Source of the DNA: Chrysopogon serrulatus
Lineage: Eukaryota; Streptophyta; Magnoliopsida; Poales; Poaceae
Assembly (NCBI GenBank): GCA_015844335.1
Contig: JADLZL010002128.1
Location: 186,001-250,000 of the forward strand
Length of the DNA stretch: 64,000 nucleotides
Direction of reading: 5' to 3'
Shown: positions 32,763-43,284 of the stretch, in pieces
Numbering within the stretch: the first letter of the stretch is position 1
Layout: every line of letters starts with the position of its first letter
The notes under the pieces: generated by a model
Database searches by the model: none
The model's input: only the letters and a program-made list of their open reading frames with translations
What the model was told of the DNA's origin: nothing
Made by a program: the position numbers and the translations under genes

Positions 32763-34488
32763 CGTCTCCGCACCGGACACGCAGCAGCCATAGGGGCACA
32801 GCTCGAGCAGGTTCTGGCAACCCCTCACTCACCCTTATCTCCTCCAGAGCACCGCGCCACTGGCCGTCCTCCTCTTTCTGTCCTCTGTTCCGTCGCCGGC
32901 ACAGCTCTGTTTATTGGCGAAATTCATCGCCGTTGCTCACCCTCTGCCCCGTTGCTCTTGCAGCTAGCTCTGCCCTAGACCTTGCGCTTCTCCTTGACCC
33001 GCTCGCACCATCTCTACCCACCGGAATCAGCAGTGCCGCCGCTTCCCGCCTCGGCGAGCCGCCATGGCCGTCGAGCTCCACCTCGTCGTGGCGGGGGGCA
33101 CACCACAGGCCCCCTTCGGCCGGGGGCAAGGGCATGGGCGAAGTTCGCCCTTGTCCAAGGATCGCCCGAGCCCGCGCTCCTCTCCCGTGCGCTGCCACTT
33201 GCCGGAACCAACCGCTCACCACCATTCTGTTCATTTCGCCGCCGCGGGCGCTCGCCACCAGCTCACCACCGGCCATTTCCAGTCAAGGCGATGGCATCGG
33301 CGAGTTCGCCGTGCTCCATAGCCTCGTCCAGCCCACATCGCCACCTTTGGCCACCATCCTGCCACCGCCGGCCAAGCCTCGGCCAGCTCCAGCCCGTCCC
33401 TGCTCTGTGCCGACTGAGGTAGAAGAAGGGCTTTTATTCTTTTTCTTTTCCAAAAATATTTAAAAAGGTGATTTCTTGTTTATTTTATAGTTAAATAATC
33501 TGAGCTCATAAAATTATGAACTAAATTTCTTTGTATTCCTCATGATGTTTACTTTCATGGGAAAAATATGCGTTTAGCATGTTAATCACTTTTGTCATGC
33601 TTAATAATTCCATTCTTTAATTAATAAATGAGTGATGTTTGATTTTTCTAGTGTAACTTAATGATCCCAAAATCATGAAAATTTAGGGTTAATCTTTTCA
33701 TGCTAAAACCAACCTTCACTAAAATTTGGGCACTATTTTGAGCAAGTTTACTTTAATAATTAATTTTGACCTTGTTTAATGACCATAAAAATGGTTAATA
33801 AACTCATTAATTAATTTATCAGGTGTCCAATTACTTGCTGAGTGACTCGTGGCATTGTTTGAAGTCCTTGAATCAGTAAACATCCCTGATCCATGGCATG
33901 GTCATGTATAGCTTACATATAGAGTTGCTTACATGTTAATAAATAATTAAAATGACATAAGTAATTAGTGGCATGCTTCACTTAGCTCGATTCCATTTGG
34001 GTGTTGGTTGAAGACCATGACACATTACAACCCTAATGGTACATGGCTTGGTTGTGTAGCGTTGATAATGATCATCATCACATGTGTAATGAATAGTCAA
34101 TTAATTAATTAAATGTTAAAGATGCTTAACTTAGGGTTGCGTGCATTTTGGCTATTGTTGGAGACCATGGGATACTTTACCCTAGTGTTCCATAGCAATT
34201 GACACGTTTCATCTTGATATCATCCATCATGTTAATTAAATCCTCGATCTTGTTATGTGATAAGCAAACACTAGTTATGGACCCTTGAATGCAACTCTTT
34301 CATGAAGGAAATTTGTACTCAAGTTAAATCATACAATTAGGTTTGTTGTCATATCTAGGTATGTGTGCATCATGCATCATGACAATCCTTCATTTCACTT
34401 TATTTAGAGATGCATGTGTAGTTGCATCCAAATGAAAGCACACTTGGTGAATAATGAAACCTATGTTTGTACCGTGAAGGAAAGTTGT
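32763..34488 (+). repeat. LTR X, second piece
   Basis: GC-rich sequence to about 33425, with overlapping open frames in several phases, then AT-rich sequence with CATCATG-type words to 34488. It continues the LTR begun at 27544. The proline- and alanine-rich frames at 32933-33463 have no recognisable domain and are GC artefacts. Confidence 0.55.
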
Positions 34489-35399
34489 CACTACAAGAAA
34501 TATGGGCTTCTGTGACGACTTGCGGATGACGTAACATATATTTGTCATTAACGAGGCTGTTTATGACGATTTCGTTCAGTGGTGACAAATCGTCTATGAC
34601 CAAGCTGGGTCATTGTCATAAACATCGCATAATATACTCTGCTTGGGCTCTATGATGATAGATCAATGACAATAGTTGATCTTCATCAAATATAGAACTA
34701 TTATAATTTTTTAAAAAATCTTTACCGCCTATATGTATGCTAGACTACAGATCATATGTGGCCACATCCCCTCTAGGATAGAATGCAAAAAACTTCAAAA
34801 AAAATGCTCTAGTCTCATTTTATTAGGATTGAATGAAAATAAACTTAAAAAATGTGGCCAATACAGGGTTCGACGTACGCCACCAGTGTTAAACTACAGA
34901 GCTAAGCAGCCGACACAAGTTCTGTTGGTTATTATTAAAACATTGTTCATCATTTTTTAGTTATTTGAATTCTGCTGGATTAAACGGAGAAAATCATAAA
35001 AAAAATTGTGGCATATACCGACCTGCATTCCTAACCAGACTCCAATCGAGACAAGCATTCCTGGGCGATTACAATAGTGTTTGTGTTCCTTTAACTTCAC
35101 TAGAATCAGGATAAAAGGAAAAAACAAAAGAAAAAAAAGGTGTGGCAACAAAGGGGTCGAACTAGCAACCTCCAGTTAACAGAGCAAGTGAGCAAACCAC
35201 TACGACAGCTTTCAGCTAGTGCTTATATGTGTTTGTCTTCTTTTTTTATTCTCCTTTGTCTAGCTCTGCCCGCAGGCACACCACACGCACCTGCCACATC
35301 TGGCTGTAAGTCCATCGCGGTCTGCAGATCCACAGCGACCGCCGCTATCTACCAAAAAGGTGTAAATCTCCATGAGTTATTTCAAATTGTTGTGGGCCA

Positions 35400-36850
35400 C
35401 ATTTTCATTTGAACTAATTTTTTATCCCAAAATTCGATTTGAAGTTCTAAACTTTAAAATTCGAATTGTACAAAAAATCCAATGAAGAAATGGCAAAAAA
35501 GATGTAAATCTTGATGACTTCGATAACTTTTATGTTGTTGACTTTTTTTTTATTTGAGTTCATTTAGTATCTAAAAATTTATTTAAAGTTCTCATATTAT
35601 TTTGAAGAACTTCTAAGTTATTGGGCTAGATTCTGAGCATATTAGGCCCATTCTCATCCTTGACCCACTATAGTTTTTTTTTTTTTCTTTTCTCATGTAA
35701 ATAAAAAATGCATATTCTGAAGGTCCAAACAAACTTTTTCTAAGAAATGTCCAAAATAACAATTATACATATCAATGGATTCTACAACTTTTTTATTGAT
35801 GACCTTTTCATTTGAAATTATTTACTATCCCAAAATTCTATTTGAGCTTGTTATGTTTTAAAATTTAAAATTTTGAATATCTAAACCAATTCATATGGAG
35901 AAAGGACCAAAAAAACAAAGTTGTAGATCTTGATGATTTCTACAACTTTGTTGTTGATGAATTTTTATTTAAAATCATTTATGATCCAAAAATCTTTTGC
36001 TATGTCAAAATAGGTACATCTCACACTTTATTATATGACTAAGTAAGAGATGGTTTTATTTGTGAAGGATGTATAGTCTCACTTTATTAAAATTATCTAA
36101 AATTTTAATGGAATGCTTATGGATCCAAAATATGTTAATGTGTCAATTTGAAGAATTTTATGACTAAATTTATTTATTATTGTAATTATTTGTTGAATAC
36201 CATAGAATATATGTAATAATATCTAAACTTGGTTAGAAAAATCAAAAAATTTGCATGACAACATGTATTTCGTGTATAATCATCCTATAAAAAATTTCAA
36301 ATGATTTTAACAAATCATACTGCACATTGTTTGCAAATGCACACATTTCACAAATAGTTACAAGTCATTGTGTGAGAGATATATGAATTTGGAAACAATG
36401 TACATCCCCACTTTATTAAAATGATTTGAGATTTTTATGGCAAGATTGTACACCTATAGTGTGACCACATACCAATTTTGACAATTTTTGGACCACTTTA
36501 TGACATTATCACTTTTTTTTGTTAGATCCACCAAAGTACAAGTTCGAGTAATCCCTAACAAAACACTTCATTTTCCATCAATTTTTAGAATATGAGGTCA
36601 AATTGAACACTTATATTTATTTTTTATAATTTCTAAATATTAGTTGGCATCACATGTAGTTCAAGTTGGATTCATTTTCAAGACCGTGCAAAAAAAATCA
36701 TTTAAACCTTAAAAAGTAGCAAATCTCTTCAAAAAATCTTGAAAGTCGTATATGATACTGTTCAGGTATTCTAATTCATGTTAAAAATTTTTAAAGGAAA
36801 AAAGAGATCATGTAACCCACAGATATTATAATTATTATGTTAAAATTCTG
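35400..36850. repeat. Degenerate repeats in CACTA-3
   Basis: Loose repeats of a unit around AAATCTTGATGA(C/T)TTC.A.AACTTT.TTGTTGA (35500, 35770, 35920) and CATTTGAA(A)TTATTTA(C/G)TATCC are spaced about 120-160 bp apart. Similar wording is found in units A and B (10980-11150 and 42930-43070) and in LTR X. No gene is supported in this 1.4 kb. Confidence 0.45.
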
Positions 36851-36929
36851 CTAGTGTAAATAAAAAGGACAAATAGTAATAACTATGTTCTCGGGCTAAG
36901 TAAACAAATTCAGCCTACAGTGGCAGTTG

Positions 36930-37060
36930 TCTGAAGCTCCCTAACCTGGGCCTGGGCTGCCAATTTAGCCCAGGTGGGAGCCCGTCGCCTGCAGAGGTGT
37001 ATAAAAGGGCCAACGGTTAGGGAGAAACCCTAACCGCGCGCACACCCCATTCAGCCGCCG
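36930..37060 (+). promoter_or_regulatory. Housekeeping (ribosomal-protein-like) promoter inside CACTA-3
   Basis: Within about 110 bp there are site II-type elements (TGGGCCTGGGCTGCC at about 36949 and AGCCCA at 36968), a TATA box (TATAAAAGGG, about 37001) and telo boxes (AAACCCTAACC, about 37026). This set is known as the hallmark of plant ribosomal-protein and translation genes. A pyrimidine-rich C/T leader follows. It suggests that the element captured a promoter and first exon from a host gene. Confidence 0.5.
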
Positions 37061-38367
37061 CTGCTTTCACCTCTCAGCTCGCCCACTGCTAGCACCGGAT
37101 GGCGTGGCGAGCAAATCCGGTGGGCGGCATAGCGAGGACAGAGGACGGGGGCGAATCCTCTCGACCTTGCCTCTCTTTCCGTGGATGCGGAGATTGAGGA
37201 CACAAGGGGTAGGCCAAGATCCACACCGGAGTTCCCTTCGTGCCGGCCATGGGGCGATGTTCTTTCATGGAGCGCCGTCGTCTCGGCGTCCACCTCGACC
37301 AGATCCCTGCGGATCCGGCAAAAGGAAGCCTGGATCTGACGCCCAAGCACCAATGGAGGGAAGCCTGGATAGGCCGTCGGTAAGGAGGACGTGGAGGTGG
37401 AGCTGCTACACGGTGCGATGAACCCCGTCCTCGATTTCCGCCGGCTCCCCAGTGGGTCTGGCAAAGGGGTGCTTGGATGTAACGCTGGTAAGTGCTGATG
37501 CAACAAGTTTCACTATCGGTAGGGGCTGTTGTTTACGTGGATCTTGGCATGGCTTGAGTGTAGCTTGCTCGTATCGTCACGTTGGGGAATGAAACAAATT
37601 CATCTAATTATTTATGCACTTAACAATGATCGATGCTTTAATACAGTCGCATGATACGTGTTATTCTTTCTCGTATTGGATCCATAGCTGCAGAATTGAG
37701 TGCCTATGAGTCTTTTGTTTTCTTTGCCTTTGTATTGGAATAGCTAGTTTGTTTATGAATAGCGAGTACTTTATTTCTTGACTCGTCCAATCAAGCATGA
37801 CTGTTACTAGTATTGCCCAACATTCAGCAAATAAATTACTGTACTGAACAGGCTTCATGTGTCAATTGTAAATTTGTGGACTGCTAACTGAACTGTATGG
37901 ATAGGTTAGTTTCTGGCCTATAACTGAACTGTTTGTACATTCAGAAACAGGAGTTGTGGTTTGTGCACTAGTTAAAATATTAGCAACTCCTGCAAATTGC
38001 GTTTCTCTCCCAGCTAGATTCTTCTAATAGTTGGTTATCTGTCTGTCTTGCAGGTGGACTTCATTCTGGTGTGCTTGTCTTGTAATGTGATCTGTTATTA
38101 GTAGCTGCTGTTCTGTACCTCATGCAATAAAACTAGATGACTGCAGATCATGAGTAAAGAATATAAGAGAAACAATGACATGAGATCACATTGGTATATT
38201 GTTGGGTATGTAATTGACTTCTTGGCTTGCCACTTTGTTAGTTGTTACTCCGATTTGCTGAATATCATTTTATCCTGATGGAAAACTAAACTGACAGTTA
38301 ATATTTGCTGCAGGCTGAAATGGTTTGAGTGCAGCTAACAGCTTCCAGTACAGGCTGAAATGCATGT
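37061..38367 (+). other. Possible captured gene leader, exon and intron in CACTA-3
   Basis: After the promoter block, 37061-37490 is GC-rich, then a candidate donor (GGTAAGTGC, about 37488) opens a T-rich, intron-like stretch to about 38310 with a candidate acceptor (TTTGCTGCAG, about 38303). Reading frames in the GC part show no recognisable protein, so the source gene could not be named. Confidence 0.35.
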
Positions 38368-38559
38368 GTGAATTCAGACTTAGACTTTGCTCATGCAGCA
38401 CCGGCTTCTTTGCTTGGGTTCACAGGAGATTGGATGCACTTCTCTGTCATTAGAAACGGGAAGAGGAAGAGGGATTTAGAGGACATTCAAATTACGTATA
38501 AAAAATTGTTAGGCGATTTTTCAGATCCTTCTCGTTCACTTCTATGTAGTGAAGAGTAG
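38368..38559 (+). CDS. Hypothetical short ORF in CACTA-3 (63 aa)
   Basis: The ORF follows the possible acceptor at about 38303 and ends before an AT-rich tail with AATAA-like words. It is rich in charged residues in the middle (RNGKRKRDLEDIQ). I do not recognise it. It could be the last exon of the captured gene driven by the promoter near 37000, or chance. Confidence 0.25.
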   Translation: MNSDLDFAHAAPASLLGFTGDWMHFSVIRNGKRKRDLEDIQITYKKLLGDFSDPSRSLLCSEE

Positions 38560-39053
38560 TTGCCGTGAGTAATAAGGGCTGTGTTTGCTGTAATAGGTCG
38601 TGCTTGTGTATTTACGGGCCTTGATTAATATATGTACGTGGCCTTCGGCCGTGATTAGTAATATGTATATGAACTATAATTGATTTATTGTGATATAAAG
38701 GATCCTAATTTTGGTGAGCAAAAGCAATCATGTCGGCCCAACAAATATACCACACGTGGCCTAACAAATGAATGCCACGTGCACAAACCAAATAGGATAT
38801 GTAGACCAATGAAAACACGGCACATGGATATGAGGACCAAGCTGGTTGTGACGAGTTTAGTTTGTAACTACAGCAATGACAGGATGATTATTGTCACTAT
38901 ATCAATGACGATGTTCTCTGGTGGTCACAGAAGCTAGGTAGTGACCCACCTTCTGTGACGACAGACAGTTCATCATTATAGATAGACAGTGACTTGAAAC
39001 AGGCTCTGATCGTCATATTTAGATTGTCACAGAAGCCCAAGTTTTTTGTAGTA
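38560..39053. other. Right flank and terminal repeats of CACTA-3
   Basis: AT-rich tail, then subterminal words (GTGACGA, ATTGTCACTATATCAATGACG) up to the right TIR at 39053. No gene is seen. Confidence 0.5.
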
Positions 39054-41066
39054 CTCAATTTTCTCTAGTTTGTTTGTCTTGCATCATGCACCATGTCAAG
39101 CATATCATTAAGCACGCATCATTCTTCACGAATAGAACTCGTGAGTGCGAAGGTTCATGTTGATCAAGCTTCGGAGAAGGTGTTTCAGAAGAAGGTGCCC
39201 CAAGAGGAGTTGGTGCTATATGAATTATGTGATCCTTCCAAGGATCCTAACCATCTCTGCAACGTAGGCAAGCCCCAGAGCATGAACACACTTTCTCCAG
39301 ATTTTATGAAAATTTTATAATACTTTACATCTAGTATAATGTGCATTAAGTTATAGTTTTGTTGACACCGTTGCCGCGTGACTACCTTGATCTTCAGGTA
39401 TTCCTACTTGTTACCCCACTAGTATGTGTAGGACGTTTTCTTAAGGCTTAGCCATGCTTGGACCGGTAGAAGTCGAGCGATGGTTTCATCGTTCACGAGA
39501 TATAGGTTTATCTCTTGTTCTTCACGGCTTGGTTCATGGGTCGTGAGAACCCTAATATTATGATGATGATGTTAAACTAAGACTGGATGGGACATGTGAT
39601 ATAGAGGTTTTCCTACTCCCGGGAGTAGTTACTCCCATCTTCAAAACAACATATTGCGTATGTGTTTATACTTGTTTATCACTTTTAGTATGTTTATATA
39701 CTCATACTAAGATACTTCAAATCTTCGTACGTGAAAAAAATTCAAAAGAACCCATACTTTTTAATATATTACGAAAATGCCACTGACTGTATTATATAAA
39801 ACAAGTATAACCATATACTCTATATATGCATACATACTTGACATATATTAGCATAGGTGGATAGTATGATTATATACATCGTGTACATACACTTCGTTCA
39901 GTCATATACACCTTAAATCTAGAGATATTAATATGGGAGTAACTATTCCCTAGGAGTAAGATGGAGTTTTCCTATATATATATATTTCTGATGGTTACGC
40001 CGACTGGGATGTTTGGCAAGAGCTTGTCCCGCCGTGTGTGTCGATTAAGGACCGTTCGTTGTAGGCTTCATATGTGAGTGAGACTTGCGATCGGCCACAT
40101 ACTCCGGGAAGCCTGAGTAGCTTGGCTAGCCCATTAGCACGAATGGCTATCTGCGCACTGGGAGTGGAGAGATGGCGGGAGTATCGTGTACTCACCCTGC
40201 AGGTAAACCGTCCAGGACGGCGTAGGACGGTAGAGTACTGTGCTCTCGGGTGGCGCGGACCCAATTGTGTTATGCAGGATCCAAATGAATGGTTGATATA
40301 CGTAAGGTCCGGGACCTACATGTGTCGTGTGGTTGGGAAATTCTAGCTGGACTTTTAATCGGTTCGAATCATCGTTGCTCCTCGGTTATAGAGACTCGTT
40401 CCGCTACCCTACATCGTAATTTAATCAATGGAATATGATGGTTCTCGAAGCTGATGAAATATACTGGATGTTTAATGATAAGTGTTTGGCATAGATTAGG
40501 TGCTAACGAAAGCCCCTAATGATAAATCCTAAAGTAAAACATGAATATAAGAATCAACTTTAGAAAGCTTTTCCGCAAAAGTTCTCTGGTTTCTGGCCTA
40601 GAAAACCCCTAAGCCAGCATGCCCTTGATGTCTTTTTATTTGGTTGGGTAAGTCTTGTTGAGTACCCTCATGTACTCAGGGTTTGTTAACCCCTGTTGCA
40701 AGTACTAACTTGAATTGCAGTGCTGGGTCATGTTAGTGGGCTCAAAATGGTCTTGTTGGTTTTCCTCAGGTGTTCTGTAGTCCCTTTTTCGCTTCCGTAA
40801 ACTTAGTTAAGTTTTATTTAAGCAAATCATGTTTGACTGTTGTAATCTCTTCGTAAATCTTCCACGCTCTGATGTAAATGTTTTGTATGAACTGTTATAA
40901 TACTATCATGTCATGTTGTAACCTGGATCCTGGTTGTAATTGGGGTGACTCGGGGTTATCCGAGGCTCCCCGATGGACTTCCGGAGTTATCGGGTCCCAT
41001 GCACAGCCATCGGAGGCCTTTTGGACAATAACAGGTGCACGTGAGCCCAATAATTCGGACGGTTAC
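39054..41066 (+). repeat. LTR X, third piece
   Basis: It continues LTR X after CACTA-3. Features: an R/U5-like zone with AGTACCCTCATGTACTCAGG (40661) and TTGTAATCTCTTCGTAAATC (40840), and a MITE at 39616-39965. The 75-codon frame at 39093 and the frame at 40074 have no recognisable domain and lie inside LTR sequence. Confidence 0.6.
39616..39965. mobile_element. MITE with 9-bp target duplication (350 bp)
   Basis: A perfect GTTTTCCTA duplication flanks it (39607-39615 and 39966-39974). The ends are imperfect inverted repeats sharing AGTAGTTACTCCCAT on the left and its mirror ATGGGAGTAACTATTCC on the right. A 9-bp duplication points to a Mutator-type (MULE) MITE. The body is AT-rich and non-coding. 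Confidence 0.7.
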
Positions 41067-41175
41067 CTACCTACCTACCTACCTACTCATATTCACGAAG
41101 TGTCTAGAAATTCTCACAATAAATAGAAAAAATACTTGGCTAATCATCTATGCTATGACCAATTTATAATAATAG

Positions 41176-42257
41176 CTAGACGATGCCCTGCGCGTTAAAG
41201 CGGCATCTTTTATGGAATGAAAACAACAAAGTGAAAAAAAAAAGAGAGATCATGAATCACAATGCAGATTGGTTACGCCTTCCATGTACATATATTGGGA
41301 ATGATGAAAGCTTAATTACTTTGATGAATATTGTAACAGATATATACTTGATAAATGAACTTCCGTTCGAATTTGAGAAAAACGGTGATGCTTGACTAGC
41401 AGAATTTGCTAAAACCAAGTTCACCGAAAATAATGGAAAAATATGATCTGGTAGACACAAATTGATATATCAGTTTCTCCTTGACGTTGATGACTGAATG
41501 CAATACCTAAATTAAAAGATAATAATGAAATAAAGAAGAAAAGTATAAGGCTGCTCAGTTCGCTGCCTAGGAGCTGTTCTTGAACGTGTGTTGTATGCTA
41601 TGGACCTGACTTGCGGTCTACAGGGCACTCTTGAGGTTGCAACTGGCAAGTCTGGTGGCTGCACTAGGACGCTCAAGCTCCAAAGCAAGGCAACACTATC
41701 AACATGGCTGACTTGAGGGCATCTCTTAAGCCATGCTAGATGGTACCATGGTAAACTGGCAGCAACATATATATGTAGTTCGGTGTTTATTAGAATGGAA
41801 ACAATCGCTGATGTAGCAAGGACAGAGGAACGGAGGAGACTATTTGGAGGACCCCGGCCCATGTTGTGGCTTTGTTTATATATATACAAATCATGTAGGA
41901 CTAATCTAGCAGGAAACTGAAGGTAATAACAAAAATGATATGATATAAAGAAGAAGAGGCAACATGAAAAAGCAAAAGAGTTATGGGCATACTTAAGCCC
42001 TGTTTGGTTGAGCTGTGGTTTTTGGAAAAGATGTTGTGAGTTATGGCTTTTGGAAAAGCAGCTGTTGGAAAAGCAGAAGCCTGTTTGGTTAATACTTAGC
42101 GGGTGTTGTTAATAGGAAGAAGACAACAAAAAGCCATCAACAACGGACAGATTTGGCTTGTAGTAGGAATCAAATGGTTTAGACTATTTGATGACCTGGA
42201 TCGCCGTAGGATTCGATAGAATTGGTAGTGGGGTTTAACTTTTATAAGAGATATAGA
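41176..42257 (-). mobile_element. Non-autonomous Helitron (about 1.08 kb)
   Basis: Read on the minus strand it opens TCTATATCTCTTATAAAAG (from 42257) and closes with a GGGCATCGTCTAG stretch, ending CTAG at 41176-41179, preceded by a GATGCC...GGCATC stem. TC start, subterminal hairpin and CTRR end are the Helitron signature. No flanking duplication is seen, as expected, and the host subrepeat continues on both sides. The base after CTAG is C, not the usual T. A hAT-like CCCTGTTTGGTTGAGCTG stretch at 41998 may be a further insert. No Rep/helicase is encoded. Confidence 0.6.
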
Positions 42258-42380
42258 TTATCGACAAAAGAGATATCTCTAATCAATTGTTTCAGGCGCA
42301 CAAAAAAAGGAAAGTATTTTTGGACCAGGTGCATTCCAATTGTCATCGATTGGACTTTATAATCTATGTATTTATCTTTA

Positions 42381-42615
42381 CTTATAATTTGTCCTAAATT
42401 ATAAGACGTTTGATTTTTTTTACCCTAAGTTTGGCCACTCGTCTTATTTAAAAAATTATGTAAAATATTATTTCTTTTATTATGGCTTATTTTATTAATA
42501 AAAGTTATTTAATAATGGTTTAAATTTGATTGTATTTGTATAATCTTATTAATAAGACAAGTGGTCAAACTTTAGATAAAAAAATCAAATGTCTTATAGT
42601 TTAGAACGGAGGAAG
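42381..42615. mobile_element. Stowaway-type MITE (235 bp)
   Basis: The ends are inverted repeats: AAATTATAAGACGTTTGATT on the left and, in reverse, CTTCCTCCGTTCTAAACTAT on the right. TA flanks both sides (42379-42380 and 42616-42617). The inner mirror pair AAGTTTGG / CAAACTTT is typical. Confidence 0.75.
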
Positions 42616-43284
42616 TACTAATATATTCACAGTGTTTAAACATATTCACAGTGTTTAAACATTGTCACAATAAATAGACAAAAATATAAATATTTGACCA
42701 TCCATCTATGCTAGGATCAATTTATAATAATCATACCGATCAAAAAAAAATATTTGGCCAATTGTTTCCTTCGCAACAAAAAGGAGAGTCCTTTTGCAAA
42801 GAAATATCCGGCCAATTGTTTCCATCGGAACAAATAGGATAGTCCTTTCAAAACAGCTGCATGCCAATTGTCATAGACGGGACTGGATGCTACAACAAAA
42901 AGGCATTTGTAGAAATTTTGAAATTTAAAATGTAGAAAAATTTCAAACATGATTGGACTTCAACATGATCTATAACAAAGTTGTTGTCAACGTAGTTTAT
43001 AACTTTGTAGTTGACAAGTTTTTATTAAAAAATATTTAGAGTTTGAAATATTTATTTTAAAATTCCTAGATCGGCTTGTCTAACAATTTGATTGAGTTGT
43101 GATAGGAGCATAAGACTGACATGAGCGGACGGGCACGAGGTGCAAAGAGCGGCGAGGAGTCGAGGACAAGAAGCAACAAAAGGACATGTCAATGGCTCGT
43201 GGGCCGCCAAAAGAAAAACGTGGGCCCCCTTTGTCGGTGTCATTCAACTTCCGTTGAAACTAGCATGTACCCCCGTGGTTGAAA

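Larger units (their letters stand above)
34489..39053. mobile_element. CACTA-3: non-autonomous CACTA element (4,565 bp)
   Basis: The left end is CACTACAAGAAATATGGGCT. The right end, read in reverse, is TACTACAAAAAACTTGGGCT; both run on into TCTGTGAC. The last base of the right TIR is changed (GTAGTA). Subterminal words such as TGTGACGA, CATTGTCATA and TCATTATAGATAG lie inside both ends. No transposase domain is present. The body holds repeats with ACAACTTT and TTGATGA words (35400-36850), a housekeeping-style promoter (36930-37060) and a short unknown ORF. No clear 3-bp duplication is visible (TGT left, CTC right). Confidence 0.8.
27544..41066 (+). mobile_element. LTR X: solo LTR of a Tekay-like chromovirus, split by nested insertions
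   Basis: It begins TGTAACATCC at 27544 and is made of three pieces: 27544-28161, 32763-34488 and 39054 to about 41066. Together they give about 4.3 kb. The last piece contains AGTACCCTCATGTACTCAGG and GTTAACCCCTGTTGCAAGTA, which match in reverse the same zone of the Tekay LTR at 54260-54300. Only LTR-type sequence was found, with no gag or pol, so it is a solo LTR. The flanks are CTATC (27539-27543) and CTACC (41067-41071), a possible target duplication with one change. It lies in a tetranucleotide run, so the right edge is uncertain by about 10 bp. Confidence 0.65.
41067..43085 (+). repeat. Unit B, last piece (interrupted by a Helitron and a MITE)
   Basis: It resumes with (CTAC)n and subrepeats (GTGTCTAGAAATTCTCACAA at 41100; CAAAAAGGAGAGTCC at 42776). 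It closes with ACAAAGTTGTTGTCAACGTAG (42976-42996, first 20 bases) and GAGTTTGAAATAT, matching unit A at 11025-11110. Interruptions are the Helitron (41176-42257) and a Stowaway MITE (42381-42615). Homology to A fades near 43085. Confidence 0.65.

Noticed and set aside
32930..33470. Pro/Ala-rich ORFs of 146-176 codons
   Set aside because: Same reason: GC-driven open frames in several phases within LTR X.
35145..35215. tRNA-like stretch (GGGGTCGAACTAGCAACCTCC) in CACTA-3
   Set aside because: It resembles a reversed T-arm/B-box, but no acceptor stem or anticodon arm could be paired, and the word is common in grass repeats.
37051..37506. Minus-strand 151-codon frame opposite the captured promoter region
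   Set aside because: It is opposite to the promoter elements and TATA box, lies in GC-rich sequence with other open frames, and shows no domain.
40074..40346. Opposing 89- and 90-codon frames in LTR X
   Set aside because: They overlap each other on opposite strands inside LTR sequence and resemble no known protein.
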